Below the pieces are notes generated by a model that saw only the letters and a list, made by a program, of their open reading frames with translations, had not been told where the DNA came from and made no database searches. The position numbers and the translations under genes are program-made. Source: Paramagnetospirillum kuznetsovii (lineage in GTDB: Bacteria; Pseudomonadota; Alphaproteobacteria; Rhodospirillales; Magnetospirillaceae). From it: a stretch of DNA of 64,000 nucleotides. Of the stretch, positions 36,724 through 46,065 are shown piece by piece. Numbering within the stretch: the first letter of the stretch is position 1; each line of letters opens with the position of its first letter. The stretch is from the NCBI RefSeq assembly GCF_003284725.1, contig NZ_PGTO01000002.1, positions 372,001-436,000 on the forward strand, in the 5' to 3' direction.

Positions 36724-38058
36724 TTAGGCCGATTGCCCTTTGAGACGGCTCATGGCTCGCGCCCGTCCCATCAGAGGTAGCAGAGTCTTCAACTCGGGTC
36801 CATTCTCGCGCCCGGTCAAAGCCATGCGCAAGGGGTGGAACAGGGCCTTGCCCTTGGCGCCCGTCGCCTGTTTGACGGCTTCGGTGAACAGGCTCCAGGT
36901 GCCCGCGTCCCAGGGCTCGGGCGGCAGCAAGTCGGCGGCGGTCTCGGTGAAGGCGGCGTCCTCGATGACGGGGGCCAGTTCGGCGCGGCAGATGGCCCAC
37001 CACAGGGCGGCGTCGGACAACTGGGTCAGATTGGCGCGGATGGCCAGCCAGAACGCTTCGTCGGCGTCGGGGATGTCCAGGCGGTCCCGGACTTCCTCGA
37101 AACCGGCGGAATGCAGCAGGCGGGCATCGAGGCGTTCCAGCTCGGCCGGATCGAATTTGGGGGTGCCGCGTCCGAACTTGCTCCAGGCGAATTCGGTGGC
37201 CAGATCGGCCAGGGAATGGCGGATCTCGATGGCGTCGGAACTGCCCAGCTTGGCCAGCATGGAATTCAGCGCCATGGCCTCGACGCCGCGTTCGCGCAAT
37301 TCGCGCAGGGAACCGGAGCCCAGCCGCTTGGACAGGCCCTCGCCGCCCACGCCGGTCAGCAGCGGCAGATGGGCGAAGGCGGGGGCCACGCCGCCCAGCG
37401 CCTGGAACAGCTGAATCTGCGGCGCGGAATTGGTGACATGGTCTTCGCCGCGCACGATATGGGTGACGCCGAACTCCATGTCGTCCACCACGCTGGGCAG
37501 GGTGTAGAGAAAGCTTGCGTCACCCCGGATCAGCACCGGGTCGGACAGATTGGCGCCGTGGTAATGGCTGGCGCCGCGCACCAGATCGTCCCAGCGCACA
37601 TCCTCGTGATCCAGCTTGAAACGCCAATGGGGTGTTCTGCCCTCGGCTTCCAGCTTGGCGATGTCGGCGGGCGACAGCGTCAAGGCGGAGCGGTCATAGA
37701 CCGGCGGCTTGCCGCGCGCCATCTGGCGCTTGCGCTTGTAGTCCAACTCATCGGCGGTTTCCCAGCAGGGATACAGCCGCCCCATGGCCTTCAGGCGCTC
37801 GGCCGCCGCGTGGTAGCGATCCAGCCGTGCCGACTGGAATTCCTTGCGGTCCCAGGCGAGGCCCAGCCAGCCGAGGTCTTCCTCGATGGCGGCGACGAAT
37901 TCCGGTTTGGAACGCTCCAGATCGGTGTCGTCCAGGCGCAGGATGAAGCGCCCGCCATTGGCCTTGGCGAACAGCCAATTGATCAGGGCGACACGGGCAT
38001 TGCCCACATGCAGCAGGCCGGTGGGGCTGGGGGCGAAGCGAACGGTGGGGGAGGCCAT
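36724..38058 (-). CDS. gltX: Glutamyl-tRNA synthetase
   Basis: The 444-residue class Ic synthetase begins [20 protein letters not shown] (HIGH-equivalent HVGN) and contains the KMSKS-equivalent [11 protein letters not shown]. The C-terminal anticodon-binding helices are shorter than in E. coli GltX. Many alphaproteobacteria carry two GltX proteins, one charging tRNA-Gln for amidation, and this could be either. The ATG at 38058 starts the canonical N-terminus; the frame extends upstream without support. It is followed by cysS after 23 bases. Confidence 0.93.
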   Translation of the reverse strand: MASPTVRFAPSPTGLLHVGNARVALINWLFAKANGGRFILRLDDTDLERSKPEFVAAIEEDLGWLGLAWDRKEFQSARLDRYHAAAERLKAMGRLYPCWETADELDYKRKRQMARGKPPVYDRSALTLSPADIAKLEAEGRTPHWRFKLDHEDVRWDDLVRGASHYHGANLSDPVLIRGDASFLYTLPSVVDDMEFGVTHIVRGEDHVTNSAPQIQLFQALGGVAPAFAHLPLLTGVGGEGLSKRLGSGSLRELRERGVEAMALNSMLAKLGSSDAIEIRHSLADLATEFAWSKFGRGTPKFDPAELERLDARLLHSAGFEEVRDRLDIPDADEAFWLAIRANLTQLSDAALWWAICRAELAPVIEDAAFTETAADLLPPEPWDAGTWSLFTEAVKQATGAKGKALFHPLRMALTGRENGPELKTLLPLMGRARAMSRLKGQSA

Positions 38059-38131
38059 TTCAATCCGTTGAAAAACAGCGGGATTCAGTGGCCCCCTATA
38101 CCATCCACGGCCCCCGGGCAACAACCCTGCT

Positions 38132-39064
38132 CTACGCGCAGGCCTCGCCGACGCAGGGCAGAACCTCGATGGTGATATGGCTCAACTCGTGAACCGGGGC
38201 CAGCAGGCGCTTGTAATGCTCCGGCGGCCGGGGCTCGTGGGTGACGACGGAGACGATGGCGGCCCAGTGGCCGGTGCCGATCCGCCACAGGTGAAGGTCG
38301 GTCAGGCGGTTGTCGGCGTCGCCTTCGATGGCGGCCCGAACCTCTTCCTCCAGCTCACGGTCGTCGTTGTGGTCCAGCAGCACGGCGCCGGTTTGGGCCA
38401 TCAGGCCCCAGGACCACTTGGCGATCACCGCCGCGCCCACCAGCCCCATGACCGGGTCCATCCACCACCAGCCGAGATATTTCCCCAGCAGCAACGCCAT
38501 GATGGCCAGCACCGAGGTCACCGCGTCGGCCACGACGTGGATATAGGCGGCGCGCAGATTGTGGTCGTGATGATCATGATCATGATGATCGTGGTGATGC
38601 TCGTGGCCGTGGCCGCCGAGGATCAGGGCGCTGACCAGATTGACCACCAGCCCGATGACGGCGACCCACAGGGCCTCGTCGAAGCCGATGGTCTGGGTCT
38701 CGGTCAGGCGCGAGGCGGATTCCCACACCATCAGCAGCGCCACGATGCCCAGGATGATGGCGCTGGCGAAGCCGCCCAGCACGCCGACCTTGCCGGTGCC
38801 GAAGGTGAAGCGTCCGTCCTCGGCGTGGCGCCGGGCGAAGCCATAGGCGAAGGCGGCGATGCCCAGCGCCCCGGCATGGGTGGACATGTGCCAGCCATCG
38901 GCCAGCAGGGCCATGGAATTGAACAGGGTTCCGGCGGCGATCTCGGCCACCATCATGACCACGGTCAGGCCGACGACGATCAGGGTCCGGCGCTCGGCCG
39001 CCTCCTCGTTGCCGCCGAAATATTTGTGGGCGTGCTGCCAGGGCGTCAGGTCATGGGCATGCAT
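38132..39064 (-). CDS. dmeF: Cation diffusion facilitator, DmeF type (Co/Ni efflux)
   Basis: The 310-residue inner-membrane exporter begins [18 protein letters not shown], and six helices follow. Metal-site motifs are [15 protein letters not shown] (TMS2, HxxxH form) and [13 protein letters not shown] (TMS5). A His-rich cytoplasmic loop of about 16 residues (~155-172) is typical of DmeF cobalt/nickel exporters. A C-terminal cytoplasmic domain follows. The ATG at 39064 has a GGGAGG ribosome site; the longer reading frame is not supported. It lies between nadE and gltX. Confidence 0.88.
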   Translation of the reverse strand: MHAHDLTPWQHAHKYFGGNEEAAERRTLIVVGLTVVMMVAEIAAGTLFNSMALLADGWHMSTHAGALGIAAFAYGFARRHAEDGRFTFGTGKVGVLGGFASAIILGIVALLMVWESASRLTETQTIGFDEALWVAVIGLVVNLVSALILGGHGHEHHHDHHDHDHHDHNLRAAYIHVVADAVTSVLAIMALLLGKYLGWWWMDPVMGLVGAAVIAKWSWGLMAQTGAVLLDHNDDRELEEEVRAAIEGDADNRLTDLHLWRIGTGHWAAIVSVVTHEPRPPEHYKRLLAPVHELSHITIEVLPCVGEACA

Positions 39065-39090
39065 GGAAAACCTCCCACGCCCGGTCTGCC

Positions 39091-40746
39091 TCAAATCTGC
39101 GAGGTGAAGGCGTTGGTGATGGGATAGCGGCGTTCGCGGCCGAAGGATTTGGACGATACCTTGACGCCGGGCGGCGCTTGGCGGCGCTTGTATTCGGCGC
39201 GGTCCAGCATGCGCCAGACCCGGCGGACCGTCTGTTCGTCGAAGCCCTTGGCGCAGGCTTCGAACACGCTCATCTCGCCCTCGATCAGGCATTCCAGCAC
39301 GCCGTCCAGCACGTCGTAGGGCGGCAGGGTGTCCTGGTCGGTCTGATTGGGCTTCAATTCGGCCGAGGGCGGCTTGGTGATGACGCGATCGGGCATCACC
39401 GCCCCCATGGGGCCGAGGCAGCCGGGGGGGCGCTGGTGATTGCGCCAGGAGGACAGGGCGAAGACGGTGGTCTTGTAGATGTCCTTCAGCACCGCGTAGC
39501 CGCCGCACATATCGCCGTACAGGGTGGCGTAGCCGCAGCTCATCTCACTCTTGTTGCCGGTGGACAGCACCATGGGGCCGAATTTGTTGGACAGGCCCAT
39601 CAAGGTGACGCCCCGGGCGCGGGACTGAAGGTTTTCCTCGGTGCTGTCGGGCTCGCGGCCGGCGAACATGGGGGCCAGCATGGCGTCGTAGGCGGCCATG
39701 GCGGGGCCGATATTGACGGTATCGAGACGAATGCCCAGCAATTGGGCCACCGCGGCGGCGTCCTCCAGGCTTTCCGTCGAGGTATAAGGCGACGGCATCA
39801 TCACCGCCCAGACCTTGTCGGCGCCCAGTGCGTCCACCGCCACGGCGGCGCACAGCGCGCTGTCGATGCCGCCCGACAGGCCCAGCACCACGCCGGGAAA
39901 GCGGTTCTTGGTCACATAATCGCGCAGGCCGATCACCATGGCCTGATAGATGCCTTCCAGCCGCGACGTGGGCGCGGCCTTCGGTCCCTCACACATCCAG
40001 CCGCTGGCTTCGCGGCTCCAGCGGGTCAGCACCACCTCGCTGCCCCAGGGGGCGACGCTGGCCGCCACCTGGCCGTCGCCGTCCACCACGAAGGAGGCGC
40101 CGTCGAACACCAGTTCATCCTGGCCGCCCACCTGGTTGACGTAGATCAGCGGCAGGCCGGTCTCTTCCACGCGGGACCGCGCGTGTTCGAGGCGGATGCC
40201 CGACTTGTCGGCCTCGAAGGGCGAGCCGTTGGGCACCACCAGCATTTCGGCGCCGCTTTCCACCAGGGTTTCGGCCACGTCGGCGAACCACATGTCCTCG
40301 CAGATCATGACGCCAAGGCGAATGCCGCGAAAGGAGATGGGGCCGGGGGCGGGGCCGTGGGCGAAGACGCGGGCTTCGTCGAACACGCCGTAATTAGGCA
40401 GGTGATGCTTCAGCCGGGTGGCGGCGACGCGGCCGTGATCCAGCAGCAGGGCGGCGTTGTGAGTCTTGCCGCCGACCCGCCAGGGCGAGCCGATCAGCAT
40501 GGCGGGACCAGACACCGTCTCGGCCGCCAGTTCCTGGACGGCCGTCTCGCAGGTGTCGAGGAACGAGCCCTTCAGCACCAGATCTTCCGGCGGATAGCCG
40601 CTGATGCAGAGCTCGCCGAACACCACCAGATCGGCCCCCATCTCCACCGCCTTGGCCCGTGCGTCGCGTATCAGGCGGGTATTGCCGACCACATCGCCCA
40701 CGATGGGATTGATTTGGGCGAGCGCAATGGAAAGATCATCAGACAT
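39091..40746 (-). CDS. nadE: Glutamine-dependent NAD+ synthetase
   Basis: The 551-residue two-domain enzyme converts deamido-NAD to NAD. The N-terminal nitrilase-type glutaminase has Glu (FGELCISGYPP), Lys (ATRLKHHLPNYGVFDEAR) and Cys (GVMICEDMWF). The synthetase domain has the P-loop-like LGLSGGIDSALCAA and STGNKSEMSCGYATLYGD. The glutaminase domain lets it use glutamine rather than only ammonia. The length fits the family. The neighbouring dmeF starts 27 bases after its stop. Confidence 0.96.
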   Translation of the reverse strand: MSDDLSIALAQINPIVGDVVGNTRLIRDARAKAVEMGADLVVFGELCISGYPPEDLVLKGSFLDTCETAVQELAAETVSGPAMLIGSPWRVGGKTHNAALLLDHGRVAATRLKHHLPNYGVFDEARVFAHGPAPGPISFRGIRLGVMICEDMWFADVAETLVESGAEMLVVPNGSPFEADKSGIRLEHARSRVEETGLPLIYVNQVGGQDELVFDGASFVVDGDGQVAASVAPWGSEVVLTRWSREASGWMCEGPKAAPTSRLEGIYQAMVIGLRDYVTKNRFPGVVLGLSGGIDSALCAAVAVDALGADKVWAVMMPSPYTSTESLEDAAAVAQLLGIRLDTVNIGPAMAAYDAMLAPMFAGREPDSTEENLQSRARGVTLMGLSNKFGPMVLSTGNKSEMSCGYATLYGDMCGGYAVLKDIYKTTVFALSSWRNHQRPPGCLGPMGAVMPDRVITKPPSAELKPNQTDQDTLPPYDVLDGVLECLIEGEMSVFEACAKGFDEQTVRRVWRMLDRAEYKRRQAPPGVKVSSKSFGRERRYPITNAFTSQI

Positions 40747-40880
40747 TGAGAATCGGCCGGAAATGGAGTGCGATCACCGCACACTATGGACCGGGGCCCG
40801 GCCTGTCAACGCGCTGGACACATCGGCAAGGTAATCGGGCCAGGGCAAAACCCGTCCCGCCCCTGGAATAGGGAATGACG

Positions 40881-42719
40881 TCAAATGTCGTACTGATAAT
40901 GTTGTCCGGTACCCTGCCGATCGTCCGCTTCCACATCATGTCGCGGCAGTGTGACGGTGACGATGGTTCCTTGGCCCACCTGGCTATGAATGGCGAGGCT
41001 GCCGCCGTGAAGATCCACCATCTCGCGGACCAGGGCCAGCCCCAGGCCGGTGCCGCCGAAATTGCGGCTGGTGGCGGATTCCACTTGATAGAAGGGTTCG
41101 GTGACCCTGGCGATATGTTCCGGGGGGATGCCGATGCCGGTGTCTTTCACGTTGATGCGAAGGCCAAGGGGCTCGACGTCCACCGACACGGTCACGCTGC
41201 CGCCATCGGGCGTGAATTTCACCGCGTTGCCCAGAATATTCACCATGATCTGCATCAGCCGCGTGCGGTCGGCGGTCAAAGGCGGCAGGTTGTCCAGGCC
41301 AGAGTGACGGAGGGTGACGCCACCCGCATTGGCGCGGGCGCCCAGCATGGCGAGACTGGATTTGATCAAATCGGCGAGGTCGATCTCATCAAGGTCCAAT
41401 TCCACATGCCCGGCCTCGATCTTCGCGATGTCCAAGATGTCATTGACGATGGCCAGCAGATGTTGGCCGGCATTGTGGATGTCGTCGCAATAGGATTTCA
41501 CCTTGCCGTCCACCGGCACGATGATTCCGGTTCGCAGCACTTCGGAAAAGCCGATGATGGCGTTCAAGGGGGTGCGAAGCTCGTGGCTCATATTGGCGAG
41601 GAATTCGCTTTTGGCGCGGTTGGCGATCTCGGCGTCCCGCACCGAGGCCCGCAAGATACGGTTGCCCTCGCTGACGGCGATGCGCATGGCGGTGAAGGCG
41701 CGGGCCAATTCCCCCAACTCGCCGGGGGCCGAGGTATCGAGCGATAGTCCTGGACGCCCCAGCGTGAAGTCGCGGGTCGCCTTGGTCAGGGCGGCCACCG
41801 GCTTGACGAAGCTTCGCGCCACGGCGATCGACACCGCCGCGGCAGCCAAAAAGAACACGACGGCAAGGGACGACATCTTTGTCCGCAACTGGTCCAGAGG
41901 CGCGAGTGCTTCCGCTTGATCCACATGGGCCATGATGCAGCCGCCGCCGATTTCGGGCACGAAGTGGTAACCGTGGATGATGTCCACGTCGCGGTAATCG
42001 AGATCGAGCACTTGGCCCGTCTTGCCGGACAGGCAGGACTGCATGGGGCGGGCTGAAATGGGGTGGTCGTGGCCCTGGGTCGACTCGTAGCGGGCCTTGG
42101 TTATGAACATTCCCTCGCCATCGGCCAGGAAGACCTCGCCCGAATTCCCCAGATCGGCGGTGGGCAGGAACAGGCCCTGAAGAAGGCTGGACGGGAACAG
42201 CAAAGCCAGTTGCAGGTTGCGTTTCGAGTCGATGACGACCATGAAGTAGCTTCGCTCGTCCTCACCGAGCTTCGGCAGAATTCCGACAAGTTGATCGCGA
42301 CCTAATGGCGGGAGCGCGGCGACCTGATCCGGAGCTTCTCCAAATCGTATGTCATCGTTGCGACCAGTTTGATGAAGTACCGCCCCAAGGGCACGCTCGC
42401 TGTGGACAAAGGCCTCCATCGCGCTTTGAAGGCACAGGGATTGGACGGGACGGTTCAGACTGGAACATCGCAGGTCGGTGTCCGCCAGGAATGCCCGCGC
42501 GCGGGCATTTGTCCGCTGGAAAATGGTGACCAACTGGTCATGCTTGGATGTCGCGACTCGGCCGACGCTGTGAAACCGTTCATTGACAATGCTGTCGAAT
42601 GTCGCGTCATAGCTGACCCACCCAACCACAATAGTCGGCAATAGCAGGCAGCCGAATATGATGGCGGCAAGCCGCAGTTCCAATGACCGTGGAGCCCTAT
42701 TTAGCCAGGGATAAGTCAT
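40881..42719 (-). CDS. Membrane sensor histidine kinase
   Basis: The 612-residue protein has TM helix 1 at ~17-36 and a ~245-residue periplasmic sensor region of Cache-like length. TM helix 2 lies at ~284-302, then HAMP. The phospho-acceptor His379 is in NMSHELRTPLNAIIGFSEVL. The ATPase domain carries an N box NILGNAVKFTPDGG, DTGIGIP and GGTGLGLAL. No response regulator is adjacent, so it is an orphan kinase. Cys84 and Cys96 in the periplasmic part might form a disulfide. The signal is unknown. Confidence 0.9.
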   Translation of the reverse strand: MTYPWLNRAPRSLELRLAAIIFGCLLLPTIVVGWVSYDATFDSIVNERFHSVGRVATSKHDQLVTIFQRTNARARAFLADTDLRCSSLNRPVQSLCLQSAMEAFVHSERALGAVLHQTGRNDDIRFGEAPDQVAALPPLGRDQLVGILPKLGEDERSYFMVVIDSKRNLQLALLFPSSLLQGLFLPTADLGNSGEVFLADGEGMFITKARYESTQGHDHPISARPMQSCLSGKTGQVLDLDYRDVDIIHGYHFVPEIGGGCIMAHVDQAEALAPLDQLRTKMSSLAVVFFLAAAAVSIAVARSFVKPVAALTKATRDFTLGRPGLSLDTSAPGELGELARAFTAMRIAVSEGNRILRASVRDAEIANRAKSEFLANMSHELRTPLNAIIGFSEVLRTGIIVPVDGKVKSYCDDIHNAGQHLLAIVNDILDIAKIEAGHVELDLDEIDLADLIKSSLAMLGARANAGGVTLRHSGLDNLPPLTADRTRLMQIMVNILGNAVKFTPDGGSVTVSVDVEPLGLRINVKDTGIGIPPEHIARVTEPFYQVESATSRNFGGTGLGLALVREMVDLHGGSLAIHSQVGQGTIVTVTLPRHDVEADDRQGTGQHYQYDI

Positions 42720-42984
42720 ATTTCCCGATTGCTTTGGTGGGATTATTTAGTTGGCCGAGTACGTCACTATAGTAAATCCATCATATTTTTACGAGTTTCT
42801 CTTGCGGTGGGGGTAATTCAATCTGTGGTTCATCATACTTGCATCCGCACGATGGGGTTGCCGTGACCATGGCGGGGCCGATGGGGAAGGGTTCTAACGG
42901 ATTGATTTATAAAGGGTCATTTGGGGGCGGTGAAAAAACGCGCAATCGCCGGAAATTTTTACTTTTCATCCCTCGAAAACGGCG
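42720..42984. other. AT-richer intergenic region upstream of the decarboxylase leader
   Basis: These 265 bases hold no plausible gene. The region is AT-rich against a ~65% GC background, as expected where the leftward kinase promoter and the rightward decarboxylase promoter diverge. Beyond that I see nothing specific. Confidence 0.5.
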
Positions 42985-42998
42985 TATATAGCGCCGTC
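42962..42998 (+). promoter_or_regulatory. Probable promoter of the decarboxylase leader
   Basis: A TATATA -10 hexamer (42985-42990) sits in the palindrome ACGGCGTATATAGCGCCGT, with a weak CTTTTC -35 about 17 bases before it. A start near 42998 would place the whole speF-type leader in the transcript. Confidence 0.4.
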
Positions 42999-43111
42999 AG
43001 GACAGACGTACAGCGCACGTGCCTCTGACCAGGGTCTGGTCAGGCAACGACGTCAAAGGCGTCTTCCGGGTGCAAGCGGGGTGAAAGCCCCCGGTGCTTG
43101 GAGGAAATCTT
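42998..43111 (+). ncRNA. speF-type leader RNA upstream of the decarboxylase gene
   Basis: Ordered structures precede a 42-codon ORF and a type III ornithine/lysine decarboxylase gene. These are hairpin 43020-43046 (TGCC..TGACCA/TGGTCA..GGCA), a small GACG/CGTC hairpin, then nested AAGC-GGGG/CCCC-GCTT (43074-43099). CCGGG (43066) can pair alternatively with CCCGG (43090). The alphaproteobacterial speF motif is known upstream of ornithine decarboxylase genes. Match by memory of that motif and context; a covariance search would settle it. Confidence 0.65.
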
Positions 43112-43240
43112 ATGAACTCGATTGCTCGGCACGCTTCGGCGTCGTCCGGATTCATTTCCCCGCACTTTTCGGAACCCGTATTCCAGCCGGGCTGGGCCCT
43201 GCTGTGGTCCGATGTTCGAAGTACGTCCAAACGGGCCTGA
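43112..43240 (+). CDS. Candidate leader peptide, 42 residues
   Basis: The short ORF has a strong ribosome site (TTGGAGGAAATC) placed right at the end of the leader structure. The peptide has no family I know; it contains SPHFSEPVFQPGWALLWSDV and ends in basic residues (SKRA). Codons near the end include CGA, AGT and AAA, uncommon in this genome. Its stop codon is the first triplet of an 8-bp hairpin (43238-43262). The layout suggests a regulatory uORF, though translation is unproven. Confidence 0.55.
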   Translation: MNSIARHASASSGFISPHFSEPVFQPGWALLWSDVRSTSKRA

Positions 43241-43317
43241 CGGCATCCCTCCATTGCCGTCACTGACCGGTCTGGCGCCATCCGCGTGATGGAGCGCCGG
43301 TGCCGACGTCTCTTTTC
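43238..43317 (+). promoter_or_regulatory. Two hairpins with U-rich tail between leader ORF and decarboxylase
   Basis: TGACGGCA/TGCCGTCA forms a perfect 8-bp stem starting at the leader-ORF stop. A larger stem (43266-43301, ACC..GGCGC-CATC / GATG-GCGCC..GGT) follows, then TCTCTTTT at 43310-43317. This could be an attenuator controlled by ribosome position on the leader ORF. Confidence 0.45.
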
Positions 43318-43358
43318 CGCCTCATCGTAGACTTTACGGTTCGTTTGGAGCTCTCGCC

Positions 43359-44489
43359 ATGACCGCCAAGATTGCCCGCTTCCTGGATGATGTTCAGCCC
43401 GCCACCCCCTGCCTGGTGGTGGATCTGGACGTGGTCCGACAGAACTATCTCGACATCCGCCACTGGCTGCCGGTGGCCGAGGTGTTCTACGCCGTCAAGG
43501 CCAATCCGGCCCCCGAGATCGTCGCGCTGTTGACCGGGCTGGGCTCCAATTTCGATGTCGCCAGCCCCGGCGAGATCGATCTCTGCCTCGCGGCGGGGGC
43601 CTCGGCGGATCGCATCTCGTTCGGCAACACCATCAAGAAGCAGCGCGACATCGCCTATGCCTATTCCAAGGGCGTCACCCTGTACGCCTTCGACTCCGAG
43701 GCGGAGTTGGAGAAGCTGGCCGAATCCGCCCCCGGCGCGCGGGTGTTCTGCCGCATCCTGATGACCTGCGACGGCGCCGAATGGCCGTTGTCGCGCAAGT
43801 TCGGCTGCGAGGTCGACATGGCCCGTGACCTGCTGGTGCGCGCCCGCGACCTCGGCCTCGACCCCTATGGCGTGTCCTTCCATGTGGGCAGCCAGCAGAC
43901 CGACCTGTCGCAGTGGGATATCGCGGTGGGCAAGACCGCCATGCTGTTCACCGCCCTGGCCGAGGCGGGCATCGAGCTGCGCATGGTCAATCTGGGCGGC
44001 GGCCTGCCCACCAAGTATCGCACCGACATTCCGGCCATGGAGCGTTACGCCGACGCCATCATGACCGCCATGACCGATCACTTCGGCAACAACATCCCCA
44101 CCATGATCATCGAGCCCGGTCGCGGCATGGTGGGCAATTCCGGCATCCTGGAAGCGGAAGTGGTGCTGATCAGCCGCAAGAGCTATGACGACGAGGTGCG
44201 CTGGGTCTATCTGGACGTGGGCAAGTTCGGCGGTCTGGCCGAGACCATGGACGAGGCCATCAAGTACCGCATCGAGACCCCTTACCAGAACGACGAGACC
44301 GGCCCGGTGGCCCTGGCCGGCCCCACCTGCGATTCCGCCGACATCATGTACGAGAAGTGCGGCTATCACATGCCGCTGTCCCTGAAGGTGGGCGACAAGG
44401 TGCGCATTCTGTCCACCGGCGCCTATACCAGCAGCTATTCGGCGGTCAACTTCAACGGCTTCGCCCCGCTCAAGACCTATTTCGTGTAG
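43359..44489 (+). CDS. Ornithine/lysine decarboxylase, type III fold
   Basis: This 376-residue PLP enzyme of the eukaryotic-type ODC / DAP-decarboxylase fold makes putrescine or cadaverine. PLP lysine is Lys47 (FYAVKANP). Further motifs are FHVGSQQTDL, the phosphate-binding VNLGGGLPTKY, IIEPGRGMVGN, and the catalytic Cys in GPTCDSADIMYEKC. The absence of the longer DAP-decarboxylase N-terminal part and the speF-type leader point to ornithine. Alphaproteobacterial relatives can also use lysine. A GGAG ribosome site precedes the ATG. Confidence 0.9.
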   Translation: MTAKIARFLDDVQPATPCLVVDLDVVRQNYLDIRHWLPVAEVFYAVKANPAPEIVALLTGLGSNFDVASPGEIDLCLAAGASADRISFGNTIKKQRDIAYAYSKGVTLYAFDSEAELEKLAESAPGARVFCRILMTCDGAEWPLSRKFGCEVDMARDLLVRARDLGLDPYGVSFHVGSQQTDLSQWDIAVGKTAMLFTALAEAGIELRMVNLGGGLPTKYRTDIPAMERYADAIMTAMTDHFGNNIPTMIIEPGRGMVGNSGILEAEVVLISRKSYDDEVRWVYLDVGKFGGLAETMDEAIKYRIETPYQNDETGPVALAGPTCDSADIMYEKCGYHMPLSLKVGDKVRILSTGAYTSSYSAVNFNGFAPLKTYFV

Positions 44490-44498
44490 ACGCCAGTT

Positions 44499-44602
44499 CG
44501 TCACCCCCGCGAAAGCGGGGGTCCATGGTGGCGGTGATAAATGTCCTTGATCGCACAGCGACGGGTGCCGAGGCGTGGATTCCCGCTTTCGCGGGAATGA
44601 CG
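44499..44602. repeat. Palindromic doublet, family A copy 3
   Basis: A left unit (TCACCCCCGCGAAAGCGGGG) and a right unit (GGATTCCCGCTTTCGCGGGA) are separated by exactly 50 bp unrelated to the spacer of copy 1. It lies between the convergent decarboxylase and histidine-kinase genes. Confidence 0.92.
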
Positions 44603-44622
44603 GAAGAGAAAAAGCGACGTCT

Positions 44623-46065
44623 TCACCCCCTCGGCAAACTCACCGTAACCCGCAAGCCGCCTTCCGGGCGGTTGGCCAGGGTGATGTCGCCGCCATGGGC
44701 GCGGATGGCGGCGCGGGCGACCGCGAGGCCGAGGCCGGAGCCGCCGGTATCGCGGGAGCGCGATGCTTCCAGGCGGACGAAGGGGGCGAAGACCCGCTCG
44801 AAATCCGCCTGGGGAATGCCGGGGCCGCTGTCGTCGATGGTCAGGGCGACGCCGTCCTCGGACGGGGCCAGGGTCACATGGGCGCAGCCGCCATATTTGA
44901 CCGCGTTGTCGGCAAGGTTGGTGATGGCGCGTTTCAGCGCCGCCGGTCGTGCTTGGATGACAAGGTCTCGTGGCCCGCTATAGGAGCAGCGCGCTCCCAG
45001 GTCTTCCATATCCTCCACCAGACCCTGGACCATGGCGGCCAGATCCACCCGCAGGCGCGGCTCGCTGGCGGCGTCGTCGCGGGCGAAGGCCAGGGTGGAG
45101 GCGATCATGGCCTCCATCTCTTCCAGATCACTTAGCATCTTGGCGCGCAATTCCTCGTCCTCGACGAATTCGGCACGCAGCCGCAGCCGGGTGATGGGCG
45201 TCTTCAGGTCGTGGCTGATGGCCGCCAGCATCTGCGTCCTATCCTGCACGAAGCGGGCGATGCGGCCCTGCATGGTGTTGAAGGCCTGGACGGCCTGGCG
45301 GACCTCGCGCGGGCCGTCCTCGGCCATGGGCGGCGCCGCGACATCGACGCCCAGGCGTTCGGCGGCGGTGGCGAACAGGGCGAAGGGGCGGGTCGCCTTG
45401 CGCACCGCCAGCAGCGCCACCACCGTCACCAGCACCAGCGCCAGAAGCAGGGGCAGCACAAAGCGCGGACGCCAGATGGTGTCGCCGAAATCGAAGGGGG
45501 ACAGCACATTCAGCCAGGAGCCGTCGTTCAGCTTGACGGAGATGCGAAGCGCCGGGGGAAAGATGCGGCCCGGTCCGCCCGGTCCGCCCAGTCCGCCCGG
45601 TCCGCCCGGTCCGCCCAGTCCGTCGCCCTCGCCCATATGCGGTCCCATGCCATGGCCGCGACCGCCGCCGCCCAGGCCGGTGGCGGGGCCGCCCAGGGGG
45701 CCGGGCCGGGTGGAGATCAGGATTTCACGGCCTTCCAGGCCTTTTTCCAGGACAGTGCGCACATAGCCAGCCAGGCCCAGGGTCTCGTCCTCGGTCACCA
45801 CCGGCGCGGTCCCCCAGCCGACCCGGAACCGGGCCGTCTCCAGATTGCGCAAGGTCGCCTGGCGCCGCTCTGGCGCGGTTTGCTCGGCGATGGAAACAAG
45901 GCCTCCGACCCGTTCGGCGGCGTTGCGGCCGCCGATGGCCGTCAAGGCCTCCTGGCGCTGGATGGTGAACAAGGCGACCGCCGCCGCCGCCGACAGCAGC
46001 AGCGCCGCCACCAGCACCAGCGCGGTGCGACCCAAGACGCTGTCGGGGATCAGGCGCAGAGTCAT
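44623..46065 (-). CDS. EnvZ-like sensor histidine kinase
   Basis: The 480-residue kinase has TM1 at ~15-33 and a ~175-residue periplasmic domain containing a Gly/Pro-rich low-complexity stretch (GGPGGPGGLGGPGGPG near 160). TM2 lies at ~205-225, then HAMP. The phospho-acceptor His is in ISHDLKTPITRLRLRAEF, followed by N box NLADNAVKYGG and DSGPGIP. The ATG overlaps the response-regulator stop by four bases (ATGA). The EnvZ type is judged from the SHDLKTPITRLRLR box. The stimulus is unknown. Confidence 0.9.
   Translation of the reverse strand: MTLRLIPDSVLGRTALVLVAALLLSAAAAVALFTIQRQEALTAIGGRNAAERVGGLVSIAEQTAPERRQATLRNLETARFRVGWGTAPVVTEDETLGLAGYVRTVLEKGLEGREILISTRPGPLGGPATGLGGGGRGHGMGPHMGEGDGLGGPGGPGGLGGPGGPGRIFPPALRISVKLNDGSWLNVLSPFDFGDTIWRPRFVLPLLLALVLVTVVALLAVRKATRPFALFATAAERLGVDVAAPPMAEDGPREVRQAVQAFNTMQGRIARFVQDRTQMLAAISHDLKTPITRLRLRAEFVEDEELRAKMLSDLEEMEAMIASTLAFARDDAASEPRLRVDLAAMVQGLVEDMEDLGARCSYSGPRDLVIQARPAALKRAITNLADNAVKYGGCAHVTLAPSEDGVALTIDDSGPGIPQADFERVFAPFVRLEASRSRDTGGSGLGLAVARAAIRAHGGDITLANRPEGGLRVTVSLPRG
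45572..45625. repeat. 9-bp tandem repeat in kinase gene
   Basis: Six imperfect copies of a GGTCCGCCC-type unit encode the Gly-Gly-Pro run of the periplasmic domain. Length change by whole units would keep the frame, so the sensor loop may vary between strains. Confidence 0.75.

Noticed and set aside
35300-38130. Possible T-box control of cysS or gltX
   Set aside because: Gaps are too short, no antiterminator-like leader is visible, and T-boxes are not expected in proteobacteria.
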